From positions 62,675 to 126,674 of the forward strand of contig NZ_KB908216.1 in assembly GCF_000382365.1 (NCBI RefSeq): a stretch of DNA of 64,000 nucleotides, given 5' to 3'. The notes beneath the pieces were generated by a model. That model made no database searches. It saw only the letters and a program-made list of their open reading frames with translations, and was not told the DNA's origin. This document shows, piece after piece, positions 24,888 to 33,341 of the stretch (position 1 is its first letter; each line of letters begins with the position of its first letter). Source of the stretch: Pannonibacter phragmitetus DSM 14782. Lineage in GTDB: Bacteria > Pseudomonadota > Alphaproteobacteria > Rhizobiales > Stappiaceae. Position numbers and translations under genes: made by a program.

Positions 24888-25608
24888 CGCGGGTCAGATC
24901 CTTGTGACGGTTGCGCAAGGTTTCCAGTACATCGAGCGGCAAACGGTTCGCCGGATGCTGGATAACCGCATCCAGTGCGGGCGGTTGATCCTGAGGCCGC
25001 GCCTCCGGCGTCCCGGAGCCGGAAGACGGCTTGGACAGGGGCATGGAAACGCTTGCCGGATCCGTCAGAAAGCGCGTGAGGTTCGCGGAAGCTGCAGCCG
25101 CCTCATCGCGCGAACGGGCCACACGCATGCCCAGCAGATCGTCCGTGCCGATGGCTTTCGAAGACGCGGAGGCATTGTCATTAGCCAGCTCAGGAGTCTG
25201 CGGCTTGACCGAAGAAATCACCGGCTCATCAGGAACCGGTACAACAGCCGCGTCTGCGTCCTGTGCTGCATCAGGCGCCTGCAGGGCGTTGCTCACGGCA
25301 GAGCCAGCCATGGCGTAGCCCAGCATTCCGGCCATGCCTAGCGGACCGCCGAGGGCCAGCCCATAAAGCGCATGCCCTGCGTGCCGGGCCCCGTCCGAGA
25401 TCCCGTCTCCCGTCACATTCCGGTAAACCTCACCGATGACAGGCAGATGCTGGAGAGGATTGATGATATTGATGATATCGACGATATCACGAAACCCCAG
25501 GCCGCCGCCGGCTTCAGCGGTGGCGGCATCTGCGGTCTGACGGGGTGAATTGACGCTGCCAGCAGAGCCTTGCGGCTTGACCGGGGGCACAGCGCCCAGC
25601 GGCGTCAC
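24874..25608 (-). CDS. Uncharacterised flagellar-operon protein (orf244)
   Basis: A 244-residue protein of unknown function placed between flgF and fliI and overlapping both (4 bases and 14 bases), so almost certainly made as part of the flagellar operon. Residues 40-75 carry an eye-catching motif, DIINIINPLQHLPVIGEVYR, followed by NVTGDGISDGARHAGHALYGL. A glycine/alanine-rich, membrane-like stretch follows (ALGGPLGMAGMLGYAMAGSAV). The C-terminal half is rich in A, D, S and P and looks disordered. No signal peptide. The INPLQHxPxxxxxYRxxTGD motif recalls other alphaproteobacterial proteins of unknown role. An accessory export or assembly function is only a guess. Confidence 0.72.
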   Translation of the reverse strand: MTPLGAVPPVKPQGSAGSVNSPRQTADAATAEAGGGLGFRDIVDIINIINPLQHLPVIGEVYRNVTGDGISDGARHAGHALYGLALGGPLGMAGMLGYAMAGSAVSNALQAPDAAQDADAAVVPVPDEPVISSVKPQTPELANDNASASSKAIGTDDLLGMRVARSRDEAAAASANLTRFLTDPASVSMPLSKPSSGSGTPEARPQDQPPALDAVIQHPANRLPLDVLETLRNRHKDLTRDARA

Positions 25609-26330
25609 GAGGTTGCTCCCAGATCGCGCACAGCCTGCGACTGGGTGTCATTGCTGGTGTCGATCATCTTCGTCGCATTGTCGAAGGCGCGGGTCAGCAT
25701 GATCAGCTTGGTCATTTCACGGATCGGATTGATGTTCGAGCTTTCCGTGTAGCCTTGCACGATACTTGCCGTATCAAAGGCCTGGACCGGCTCTGCGGGC
25801 TGGTCCGGGATGACACCCGAGTTTTCGAAGCGGCGGAGCTTTGCGTCATCGGGAATGCGGAACAGGCCGACAGCACCAGCAATATCCTGGCCCTGTGTCA
25901 CCGTTCCATCCGGGCTGATGCGCGGCATGCCCTGATTGAGATCGAGCTGGATCGGCAGACCGCCGGCATCCAGCAGGTCGTGGCCATTCAGTGTGCGCAG
26001 AACGCCATCCACATCGATCTTCATGCGCCCGTCACGGGTGTAGGCAACCGTCTCTCCGGCGCGGATGGCAAACCAGCCATCGCCATCGACGGCCAGATCC
26101 AGAGGATTGTCGGTCTTGGTCACCCCGCCCGCCTGACGGGAGATATAGGTTTCACCAGCCGTGGCAAAGCTCACCGGATCAGCCCCTGCCTTGGACAGGA
26201 CTTCGGCGAACTTCACCTCATCCGCCCGGTAGCCGGCCGTATTCATGTTGGCAAGGTTCCGGGCGACTGTCTCCAGCCTGTTGGAAAGAGCGACCTGGGC
26301 CGACAGGGCAACATAAAGTGCAGACTGCAT
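25605..26330 (-). CDS. flgF: Flagellar proximal rod protein FlgF
   Basis: Rod subunit of 241 residues in the family of axial proteins (FlgB/C/F/G/E). The N-terminal heptad region and signature NRLETVARNLANMNTAGYRAD and the C-terminal GYTESSNINPIREMTKLIML are typical. The middle has DGDGWFAI as in FlgF/FlgG. It is secreted by the flagellar export gate without a cleaved signal. Ribosome site GGAGG lies inside the end of the upstream DUF1217 gene, and its stop overlaps the next gene by 4 bases. Confidence 0.93.
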   Translation of the reverse strand: MQSALYVALSAQVALSNRLETVARNLANMNTAGYRADEVKFAEVLSKAGADPVSFATAGETYISRQAGGVTKTDNPLDLAVDGDGWFAIRAGETVAYTRDGRMKIDVDGVLRTLNGHDLLDAGGLPIQLDLNQGMPRISPDGTVTQGQDIAGAVGLFRIPDDAKLRRFENSGVIPDQPAEPVQAFDTASIVQGYTESSNINPIREMTKLIMLTRAFDNATKMIDTSNDTQSQAVRDLGATS

Positions 26331-26333
26331 GGA

Positions 26334-27122
26334 TCAACGTCCTCCGAGCCTGAGCGACTGGATCTGGGAGAGCAGGCCCTCACTGATGGAGGCCGAAGCT
26401 CCGGGCCCGGCCATGATGAGGGTGGCAATGGAAGAGGTTGCAGGGGTGCCGTTCTGGAAGTCCCACATGGTGGCAAAGCGGCGCAGGAAAGTGTCGAGCT
26501 TTGCGGGATCCTTGAAGTCATCGAAGTTCAGGCGCTGCTTCAGAAAATCCGCCTGCTTGTCGATGTTTGCCATGGCAAAGTTTTCCGGCAGGCCGAGCGA
26601 GGTGTAGACCACCTTTGTAAGCGCCCGGTCCGAAAGAATGTCGAATGGCCCTTTGATGCTGCTGGACTTGCGGTTGAAATAGAGCGCAAGACGCACGGCC
26701 TCATTCTGGTTCCCGGAATTCACTTCAAGCGTCTGACGGACGTAGGCATCCACAACCGGCTGCTTCACCTCAGGACGAGTGGTTGTGAGTTCCTCGTAAA
26801 CCTTGAAGTCAAACGCCGTCACAAACTGGGCATAGCGCTTGTCGGAAAGCTTGTTGGCAAATGACCGGCTGTCATCAACACCTTCCTTAAGTGCCTTCTT
26901 CATGAAGGCCTTGGCATAATCCATATCCTCAAGACCAAACGCCTTCATCGCATATTTAAAAATACGCGTATCCTTCAGAAGATCATCAATTGTTTTGATG
27001 TTCCCGATGTTCTTCAGATAATATTCTGTCTCACGCTTGACCTGAGGATCTTTGGCGGTGGTCTCGAGCGTACGGTTCAGATCCCTCGACACCATCTGAT
27101 ACTGGAACAATGTGGTTATCAT
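26334..27122 (-). CDS. DUF1217 domain flagellar-associated protein
   Basis: A 262-residue DUF1217 family protein, first gene of the flgF-fliI operon. Diagnostic stretches are YYLKNIGNIKTIDDLLKDTR, IFKYAMKAFGLEDMDYAKAF and RVYTSLGLPENF-type segments (here KVVYTSLGLPENFAMANIDK). Family members occur in flagellar clusters of Rhizobiales but have no assigned activity. The ATG at 27122 follows GGAGGGG; a longer reading to 27323 passes through the divergent promoter region shared with motA and is rejected. No signal peptide. Confidence 0.85.
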   Translation of the reverse strand: MITTLFQYQMVSRDLNRTLETTAKDPQVKRETEYYLKNIGNIKTIDDLLKDTRIFKYAMKAFGLEDMDYAKAFMKKALKEGVDDSRSFANKLSDKRYAQFVTAFDFKVYEELTTTRPEVKQPVVDAYVRQTLEVNSGNQNEAVRLALYFNRKSSSIKGPFDILSDRALTKVVYTSLGLPENFAMANIDKQADFLKQRLNFDDFKDPAKLDTFLRRFATMWDFQNGTPATSSIATLIMAGPGASASISEGLLSQIQSLRLGGR

Positions 27123-27340
27123 CGGCGCAGCCCCTCCGGAGTACTTGTGCCCGGCCGCATCCTTCTGGTGCGCCTGGACAGCTCGGCAACAGGAATCGGC
27201 GCGCAGGGCGCACCTCTTGCGGAGAGTGTTGCCCTCAAGGCTTGCGCCGGGCTGACTGAGCGCGCCGCAACCTGGCCTTGCCGGGAGAGCCATGGTTAAT
27301 CCCTGAGCGCCAAAACCCGGCAAAATTCAACAGCCTCGGG

Positions 27341-27362
27341 CAAGCCTCGTCTCCTAGCGTGA
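27341..27362 (+). promoter_or_regulatory. Promoter-like element upstream of motA, shared with fliC
   Basis: CAAGCC (27341-27346), seven bases, CTAGCGTGA (27354-27362), 40 bases before the motA start. The identical arms and spacing are found upstream of fliC on the minus strand (51706-51727). The GCGTGAG within it also recurs upstream of fliF and flgE. It may be a core promoter or an FtcR-bound element. Confidence 0.5.
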
Positions 27363-27402
27363 GGGCATCGACATCCCACACGCACCAAGCAGGAGCTGGC
27401 TC

Positions 27403-28296
27403 GTGACAATCATGCTGGGTCTCATCATCGCAATGGCTTCACTCCTTGGCGGCTTCTACGCCATGGGGGGAAAGGTGCTGGTTCTTTGGCAGCCCTTCGA
27501 AGTGCTGATCATCGTTGGCGTTGCAATCGGCACATTCTTCGTTGCCAACCCGATGAAGACGATCAAGGACACCATGCGCGCCGTGCAGGAAGCGGTGCTG
27601 AACTCGGTGCCGAAGAAGCGCGACTACCTCGATATTCTGGCTCTTCTCTATGCGTTGATGCGCGAGCTGCGCTCCAAGGGCCGCAACGAGGTGGAACCGC
27701 ATATCGAAAACCCGCAGGAATCCGAGATTTTCCGCGCATTTCCGACCGTCTACCGCAACCGGAACCTCACGGCCTTCGTGTGTGACTACTTCCGACTGAT
27801 CATTGTCGGCAACGCCCGCGCCCATGAGATTGAAGCGCTGATGGATGAGGAACTGCAGACGGTCCACCGCGACCAGATGAAACCCTATTACGCCCTGTCC
27901 GCCGTCGCCGAAGCCTTTCCCGCCATCGGTATCGTTGCTGCGGTGCTCGGTGTGATCAAGGCCATGGGTGCCATCGACCAGTCGCCGCAGATCCTGGGCG
28001 CGCTGATCGGCGCCGCACTCGTCGGCACCTTCCTCGGGATTTTCCTCTCCTATGCGCTGGTGGCGCCCGTTGCCCACAAGGTGAAGGGCGTGCGTGAAGC
28101 GCGGCTGCGCCCTTACGTGATCGTGAAGCAGTCTCTGCTGGCCTTCATGAATGGCGCACCTCCCCAGATCGCGCTTGAGCATGGCCGCAAGACCATCTCC
28201 GCCTCGGACCGCCCCACCATCGATGAAGTCGAGAACGAAACCATGAACTCCGGCGGCGTGGGCGAAAGCGCCGCTGAAATGAAGGGAGCGGCGTAA
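27403..28296 (+). CDS. motA: Flagellar motor stator protein MotA
   Basis: Inner-membrane stator subunit (297 residues) that, with MotB, conducts protons and pushes on FliG. Four membrane segments are visible (first [20 protein letters not shown]; last pair around residues 165-220, including [19 protein letters not shown]). A large cytoplasmic loop holds the FliG-contact region ([20 protein letters not shown]). Translation probably starts at GTG 27403 behind AGGAG; ATG 27412 is an alternative. It opens the operon motA-fliM-DUF6468-like-fliN-fliG-flhB. MotB is encoded elsewhere, at 46823-48253, as in Rhizobiales. Confidence 0.95.
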   Translation: MTIMLGLIIAMASLLGGFYAMGGKVLVLWQPFEVLIIVGVAIGTFFVANPMKTIKDTMRAVQEAVLNSVPKKRDYLDILALLYALMRELRSKGRNEVEPHIENPQESEIFRAFPTVYRNRNLTAFVCDYFRLIIVGNARAHEIEALMDEELQTVHRDQMKPYYALSAVAEAFPAIGIVAAVLGVIKAMGAIDQSPQILGALIGAALVGTFLGIFLSYALVAPVAHKVKGVREARLRPYVIVKQSLLAFMNGAPPQIALEHGRKTISASDRPTIDEVENETMNSGGVGESAAEMKGAA

Positions 28297-28299
28297 GTC

Positions 28300-29247
28300 A
28301 TGCTGGATCACGCTGCCAACTCGTTCCATTCGGAACGCGCCCAGATTACGGACCGGCTGCTGGATGCCGCAGGCATCTCCGTTGACCGGCTGCCGATGCT
28401 GCCGGTGCTCTTCGACCGCATGGCCCGCGTCTTTGCCGATGCGATGCGCCAGAAGTCGGCTTCGCCCTCCTACATTTCCGTCTCCGATATCGGCAACGAG
28501 CGTATCGGCGACGTGCTGGATGTTTACGAATCCAACGCCCTGGTCGCCGTGCTCTATTCGCCGGAATGGGACACGCGCCTGCTGATCGGCTTTGACCGTG
28601 ACTTCATCTTCACGATGATCGACGTGCTGTTCGGGGCTGACGGTACCGAGCCGCCGATCGACGAAGAGCGCTCCTTCTCTTCCATCGAAACACGTATCGC
28701 CCGCACGGTCTTTGAAGTGGCGGCCAATGCGCTTCAGGAATCGTTCAGCCCCATCGCCGAGACAACGCTGAAGATCGAGCGTGTCGAAAGCCGCATGGAC
28801 TTTGCCATCATCGGCCGCCGCAACAACCCGGCTGTCGTCGCACGCCTTCTGCTGCAGGCCATCGGCCGCGGCGGCGAGATCTTCGTGGTCATGCCTCACT
28901 CCACCCTCAACCCGCTGCGCCAGCGCCTTTCGCAGGTGCTGTCAGGCGAAATGGCGGGGCGTGACAAGCAGTGGACCCAGCATTTCCAGGCCGAGATCCA
29001 ACGCACGGAAGTGAAGCTGCAGGCGGTGCTGGAGGAGCGGGAGCTGACGCTGGGCGAAATCGCCAACATGAAGATTGGCCAGATCATCGAGCTGCAGGCC
29101 ACCCCCCGCAGCCCGGTGAAGCTGGAGTGCAACCAGCAGCCCATCTTCAACTGCCGTCTTGGCCAGCTGGATGGCTCCTACACCCTTCAGGTCGAGGACC
29201 TGATCCATCTGGAAAAGGACATCGTTGATGATCTCCTATCTCGTTGA
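28300..29247 (+). CDS. fliM: Flagellar motor switch protein FliM
   Basis: Component of the C-ring switch complex, 315 residues. The middle CheC-like domain spans about 40-230 (SYISVSDIGNERIGDVLDVY, FTMIDVLFGADG) and the C-terminal SpoA domain is at 240-310 (LTLGEIANMKIGQIIELQAT). The CheY-binding N-terminal motif is short or diverged. It lies 3 bases after motA, and the next gene starts inside its 3' end. Confidence 0.93.
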   Translation: MLDHAANSFHSERAQITDRLLDAAGISVDRLPMLPVLFDRMARVFADAMRQKSASPSYISVSDIGNERIGDVLDVYESNALVAVLYSPEWDTRLLIGFDRDFIFTMIDVLFGADGTEPPIDEERSFSSIETRIARTVFEVAANALQESFSPIAETTLKIERVESRMDFAIIGRRNNPAVVARLLLQAIGRGGEIFVVMPHSTLNPLRQRLSQVLSGEMAGRDKQWTQHFQAEIQRTEVKLQAVLEERELTLGEIANMKIGQIIELQATPRSPVKLECNQQPIFNCRLGQLDGSYTLQVEDLIHLEKDIVDDLLSR

Positions 29248-29764
29248 TGCAGTTCTGCTGATCGCGCTGGCGATCACGAGCTTCAAGATGGTGACCATGT
29301 ACCGGGAACTGCGCCGGCTGGGATCCTACCATGAGGACTACCAGCGGATCTTTGACCAGACAGCGCTTGCCCTCGATGGCATCGAGGTGTCGGTGAAGGA
29401 GCTCAATGTCCGGGGGGCTCAGGTGCTCAACGCGCTTGGTGCCAGAATGGACGATGCTCGGGAATTGATCGCCGAGATTGACGCCCTCACCCGGGAGGCC
29501 AAGCGCCAGCAGGCGGTGCTCAAGTCCGAACTGAAGCAGCTGTCGACCGAAGTCGCAATGCGCGCCAAGGCCGGCCATATCGAGCCGCCCGCCAGCGACA
29601 TGGGTTCAACGGTTGCCGAGACGGTTCTGCGCAACACCGCATCGCCGGTGAGCGAGCCCCAAGAGCCCGCCGCACCAACGGAAATGAAGGTGCACCGCCT
29701 CGATGACCTGGCCACCGGCCCGTTCCGATCCGTTTCCATCCACCGCAAGGATGATCTGACATGA
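29228..29764 (+). CDS. DUF6468-like membrane-anchored coiled-coil protein of the flagellar operon
   Basis: A 178-residue protein lying between fliM and fliN, overlapping fliM by 20 bases and fliN by 4. Residues 1-20 (MISYLVDAVLLIALAITSFK) are one membrane anchor. Residues about 40-120 are predicted coiled coil rich in A, L, E, R and K. The C-terminal tail is variable and proline-rich. The sequence resembles the DUF6468 group found beside fliM/fliN in Alphaproteobacteria; this family name is from memory. ATG 29228 has AAGGA upstream. Tight coupling suggests a role near the switch or stator, but no function is known. Confidence 0.75.
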   Translation: MISYLVDAVLLIALAITSFKMVTMYRELRRLGSYHEDYQRIFDQTALALDGIEVSVKELNVRGAQVLNALGARMDDARELIAEIDALTREAKRQQAVLKSELKQLSTEVAMRAKAGHIEPPASDMGSTVAETVLRNTASPVSEPQEPAAPTEMKVHRLDDLATGPFRSVSIHRKDDLT

Positions 29765-30150
29765 GCAGCAATGATATGAACGAGACCCCTTCCGCCAAGG
29801 CCGCAGGTGCGGCTGAATTCGCCAAGGTTGAAACCGGCGGATCCAAGAGCGCAAAGCTGACCAGCTCCGACCTGATGGGCGACGAGCGCAACCTCGACAC
29901 GATCCTCGGCATTCCGGTCAATATTCAGGTCGTGCTGGGCTCGGCCACGATGCTGGTCGCCAATCTGCTGAAGCTTGGCCGCGGTGCCGTCATTCCGCTC
30001 AACCACCGTGTCGGTGAGCCGGTCGATATCGTGGTCAACGGCCGCGTGGTTGCCCGTGGCGAAGTGGTCGTCGTGGAAGACGACAACTCCCGCTTCGGCG
30101 TGTCGCTGACCGAAATCATCAGCGCCCAGAACAGCCTGCTCGACGCCTGA
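29761..30150 (+). CDS. fliN: Flagellar motor switch protein FliN
   Basis: C-ring subunit of 129 residues. The C-terminal SpoA domain is clear: LDTILGIPVNIQVVLGSATM, then LLKLGRGAVIPLNHRVGEPVDI and NGRVVARGEVVVVEDDNSRFG. The first 45 residues are a variable extension. It combines with FliM and FliG in the switch and helps dock the export ATPase complex. Its ATG overlaps the preceding gene's stop (ATGA). Confidence 0.94.
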   Translation: MSSNDMNETPSAKAAGAAEFAKVETGGSKSAKLTSSDLMGDERNLDTILGIPVNIQVVLGSATMLVANLLKLGRGAVIPLNHRVGEPVDIVVNGRVVARGEVVVVEDDNSRFGVSLTEIISAQNSLLDA

Positions 30151-30179
30151 CACCAGCCCGTGCGGCGCATGAGCAATTT

Positions 30180-30213
30180 CAAGGCATGGCGCGCAAGCGT
30201 CTCAGATGCCTTG
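30180..30213 (+). other. Inverted repeat between fliN and fliG
   Basis: CAAGGCAT (30180-30187) and ATGCCTTG (30206-30213) form an 8-bp stem with an 18-base loop in the 95-base gap before fliG. There is no T run, so a processing or stability signal inside the operon is more likely than a terminator. Confidence 0.35.
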
Positions 30214-30245
30214 GCATGACTTAAGCTGCAGGAGAGACCGCAAAA

Positions 30246-31280
30246 ATGAATGCGAGCACATCTGCCGAAACGCTTTTGCCAACGCGCACCCTGAAGGGAA
30301 CGCAGAAGGTCGCGGCGCTTCTTCTGGCGCTTGGCAAGCCCAGTTCACGCCGCCTGCTGCAGCATTTCGATCAGGAAGAGATCCGCATGATCACCGTTGC
30401 CGCTGCACAGCTCGGCACGGTGGCGGCGGAGGAACTCGATCAGCTCGCCGAAGACTTCATCACGCAGTTCTCCAACGGCACCACCCTGTATGGCACGCCC
30501 AATGAAGTGGAGAAGATGCTGGAAGGTGTGCTTCCCGAGGAGCAGCTCTCCGACATCATGTCCGATGTTCTGGGCAATTCGAACCGTTCGATCTGGGACC
30601 GGATCGCGACCGTGTCCGAGACCGTTCTCGCCAACTATCTGATGAAGGAGCATCCGCAGACGGCGGCGCTGATCCTGTCGAAGATCAGGCCGGCTGCCGC
30701 AGCAAAGGTGCTCAGCCAGCTGCCGCCGGATCTGCGCAACCAGCTCATGCGCAGGATGCTGTCGATCAAGGCCATCGTCCAGGAGATCATGCGCGACGTG
30801 GAAAAGACGCTGCATGAAGACTTCATGCTCAATCTTTCGGGCACGATGGAAGCCGATTCCTATGCGCGCATGGCGGACATCCTGAACAAGATGGACCGCG
30901 ACCACATGGAAGATGCCTTGTCGAGCCTGACGGATGCGCGGCCGAAGTCGGCGGAACTGCTGAAGGGTCTGCTCTTCACCTTCGACGACATCATCAACCT
31001 GAATGCCCGCACGCGCATGGCCATCTTCGACCAGATCCCGACGGACCGGATTGTGCTGGCGCTGAAGGGAACCGACCGCGCCTTCCGCGAGGTCATTCTG
31101 TCGTCGATGACGTCGCGCACGCGCAAGATCGTCGAACACGAGCTGGCCGGCGGCGAACCGGCGGGACAGCGCGAAGTGCTTCAGGCGCGTTCCTCCATCA
31201 CGGATCTTGCCCTCGAGATGGCAGGCCGCGGAGAGATCGACCTCAATCCGAAGCAGGAAGACAGCGCCGTCTTCCGGTAA
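30246..31280 (+). CDS. fliG: Flagellar motor switch protein FliG
   Basis: Rotor protein of 344 residues that receives torque from MotA and sets rotation direction. N-terminal GTQKVAALLLALGKPSSRRL binds FliF. The middle has the EHPQTAALILSKIRPAAAAKVL motif characteristic of FliG and MgtE-N repeats. The C-terminal domain contains the charged torque helix (LNARTRMAIFDQIPTDRIVL, then SSMTSRTRKIVEHEL). Start at 30246 has GGAGAGAC upstream. Confidence 0.95.
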   Translation: MNASTSAETLLPTRTLKGTQKVAALLLALGKPSSRRLLQHFDQEEIRMITVAAAQLGTVAAEELDQLAEDFITQFSNGTTLYGTPNEVEKMLEGVLPEEQLSDIMSDVLGNSNRSIWDRIATVSETVLANYLMKEHPQTAALILSKIRPAAAAKVLSQLPPDLRNQLMRRMLSIKAIVQEIMRDVEKTLHEDFMLNLSGTMEADSYARMADILNKMDRDHMEDALSSLTDARPKSAELLKGLLFTFDDIINLNARTRMAIFDQIPTDRIVLALKGTDRAFREVILSSMTSRTRKIVEHELAGGEPAGQREVLQARSSITDLALEMAGRGEIDLNPKQEDSAVFR

Positions 31281-31294
31281 GCCCGGCGCATACT

Positions 31295-31335
31295 CCCCGG
31301 CAGAAGCCGGGGCAATGGCCCTGCCCTGCGGCAGG
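31295..31335 (+). other. Two tandem hairpins between fliG and flhB
   Basis: CCCCGGC/GCCGGGG (31295-31301, 31306-31312) and CCTGCC/GGCAGG (31320-31325, 31330-31335), each with a 4-base loop, occupy the 85-base gap. No T tract follows. They may reduce read-through or protect the upstream message. Confidence 0.35.
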
Positions 31336-31365
31336 CACAAGACTGGCAAACCGGTGGACGCGTAA

Positions 31366-32442
31366 ATGTCAGATCAGGACGACAAGGACTCAAAAACTGA
31401 GGAACCGACAGAGAAGAAAATCAGGGATGCGATCGACAAGGGAAACATACCTGTTTCCAAGGAGGCCTCGATCCTCTCCGCCTTTCTGGCTGTTTTGCTG
31501 ATTGGAAGTTTCGTCATTTCGCCGGGTGTCCAGCGCCTCAGCGCCGGGCTCTCGGGTTTCATCGACAATGCGGGGGGATACAGCATTGGAAATGGATCGG
31601 ATGCAATTCAGCTCACCCACGCTCTCAGCCTCGATCTGGGGTTGTTCCTCGCGCCCATCGTGGCGATGCTCATGGTCGCCGGCCTTGCGGCATCGTTCTT
31701 CCAGAATGCCCCGAAAGTGGTTCTCACCCGTATCAAGCCGGAGCTGTCGCGCCTTTCGCTCACGAAGGGCTGGAGCCGCCTTTTCGGCATGCAGGGGCTC
31801 GTCGAATTCGGCAAGTCCGTTTTCAAGTTCACAGCCATCAGCCTGGTCGCGTTCCTGCTGCTGCGCTCGAACGCCAATGCGCTGGTGAATGCCATGTTCA
31901 CCGACCCATCCGCCCTGCCGGAAACCGTTCTCCATCTATCGATGAAGCTGCTTTCGGGCATCTGTATCGCCACCATTCTCCTTGTCGCCCTCGATCTTCT
32001 GTGGGCCCGCATGCACTGGCGGCAGAACCTGCGCATGAGCAAGCAGGAGCTGAAGGACGAATTCAAGCAGGCCGAAGGCGACCCGCTGGTGAAGGCCCGC
32101 CAGCGCTCGCTTGCCCGTGACAGGGCACGCAACCGGATGATGGCGGCCGTGCCGAAGGCAACGCTCGTGATCGCCAATCCGACCCATTTTGCCGTGGCCC
32201 TGCGCTATGAGCGCGACGAAACGGCTGCCCCGATTGTCGTTGCCAAGGGGCAAGACCTGATCGCGCTCAAGATCCGGCAGATTGCGGAAGAGAACAACAT
32301 TCCCGTCGTAGAGAACCGGGAACTGGCCCGTTCACTTTATGCGAGTACCGAATTGGAAAGAATGATTCCGCCGCAATTCTATAGAATGGTTGCGGAAATC
32401 ATCTGTTACGTGTATTCGCGCAAGACAGTGAAGGTCGTGTGA
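31366..32442 (+). CDS. flhB: Flagellar export switch protein FlhB
   Basis: Export-gate subunit (358 residues) that switches substrate from rod/hook to filament proteins. It has a charged N terminus with the TEEPTEKKIRDAIDKGNIPV signature, four membrane segments between about 30 and 215, and a cytoplasmic domain with the self-cleavage site NPTH at residues 271-274 (cut between N and P). Its stop TGA shares a base with the next start. Confidence 0.95.
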   Translation: MSDQDDKDSKTEEPTEKKIRDAIDKGNIPVSKEASILSAFLAVLLIGSFVISPGVQRLSAGLSGFIDNAGGYSIGNGSDAIQLTHALSLDLGLFLAPIVAMLMVAGLAASFFQNAPKVVLTRIKPELSRLSLTKGWSRLFGMQGLVEFGKSVFKFTAISLVAFLLLRSNANALVNAMFTDPSALPETVLHLSMKLLSGICIATILLVALDLLWARMHWRQNLRMSKQELKDEFKQAEGDPLVKARQRSLARDRARNRMMAAVPKATLVIANPTHFAVALRYERDETAAPIVVAKGQDLIALKIRQIAEENNIPVVENRELARSLYASTELERMIPPQFYRMVAEIICYVYSRKTVKVV

Positions 32443-32921
32443 TGCACGAGAGTTTTGAGGGCTTCAACATGAGCATGGGATCCTTCAGCCAGATGCCACG
32501 GATTCCGGGCTCGGTGCGCTTGCGGGAAGAAGCTCTTGCACAGGCCGTTTCTGACGTTGCCGAAGAGCTGCGTCTGATCGACGTGACCGACTTCATCGCC
32601 TTTGTGCGCACGGAGAAGCACGCCAATATCTCTGACCTTGTGAAGTCTTCGACCGAACTCTTCTTCAAGAACGAAACGCTGCGCTATGGCCTCGGCGCTC
32701 ATGTCGAAGCCGATTGGGACACGACGCCCGATGTCCGGCTGGACCTTGAATTCCGCAACAACGGCGTCTGGATCTATTTCAGCCTGACGCTGAACGCGCG
32801 CGGATCGAGCGTCGAGATCCACCACATCGAGTTTGCCGACCCGTCGGAAGATCCGGAAGAAAACACCCGGCGCCTTATCGAGGCGCTCGCGGATGCACGC
32901 CTGAAGCCGCTGCCTCAATAG
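32442..32921 (+). CDS. Uncharacterised small protein coupled to flhB (orf159)
   Basis: A 159-residue soluble protein of unknown function at the end of the motA operon. The start overlaps the flhB stop (TGATG), indicating translational coupling; a second candidate start is at 32469 after GAGGG. Readable features are IDVTDFIAFVRTEKHANISD and SSTELFFKNETLRYGLGAHV in the N-terminal half and a beta-rich middle (VRLDLEFRNNGVWIYFSLTL). There is no signal peptide, membrane segment or known motif. The compact alpha/beta look would suit a chaperone or export accessory, but that is speculation. Confidence 0.7.
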   Translation: MHESFEGFNMSMGSFSQMPRIPGSVRLREEALAQAVSDVAEELRLIDVTDFIAFVRTEKHANISDLVKSSTELFFKNETLRYGLGAHVEADWDTTPDVRLDLEFRNNGVWIYFSLTLNARGSSVEIHHIEFADPSEDPEENTRRLIEALADARLKPLPQ

Positions 32922-32963
32922 GGCCAGGGCTCCCAGCGCGGAAGAATTACCCCTTGAGCTTTC

Positions 32964-33196
32964 TCAGGCGCCCCTCGGACCTGCCATGATCAGTGCGCTG
33001 CCGGGCAAAATGACAATTGCGCCGACAATATCCCACCACCCGCGCCAGCAGGAAAGCGAAGATGGCAAGCGCAAGCGCACCCGGCAGCAGCAACAGGGCG
33101 GGCTTGTCCAGCCGCCACCAGGCCCAGACGGCAAAGCACCCGGCGATTTCGGCCAGGGCGGCGCCTGAGAAACTTCAAGGCGTAGCGGGCCGGCAT
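32964..33196 (-). pseudogene. ynfA (UPF0060) membrane protein pseudogene
   Basis: Reading the minus strand in three frames recovers pieces of a YnfA-type four-span membrane protein. A start region [10 protein letters not shown] begins at 33196. After a one-base frameshift near 33160-33168 comes [20 protein letters not shown] then [20 protein letters not shown], the first half of the family. Near 33036-33043 the frame changes again to [20 protein letters not shown] then PRGA and a stop at 32964, which is the normal C terminus. About 40 residues containing the family's AAYGGVY-type centre are missing. So the gene carries a frameshift plus an internal deletion. Intact members are about 108 residues. 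It lies between two flagellar operons and is unrelated to motility. Confidence 0.78.
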
Positions 33197-33341
33197 CTCA
33201 AAGTCTGGGTATCAGCGGAGCGGGCATTGCCTGCAGACTTGGCTGCGCTCTTCCACGGCCCGCGAATGCGGGCAGGCCGGCGGCAGTATGGCCCGGCGGC
33301 CTTGCCGGTAACCCGGAGCCTGAACAGCTCCGGCCTCTGCC

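Noticed and set aside
32990-33196. 68-codon minus-strand frame as a real small gene
   Set aside because: It is the frame-shifted reading of the ynfA remnant; the meaningful protein sequence lies in the other two frames.
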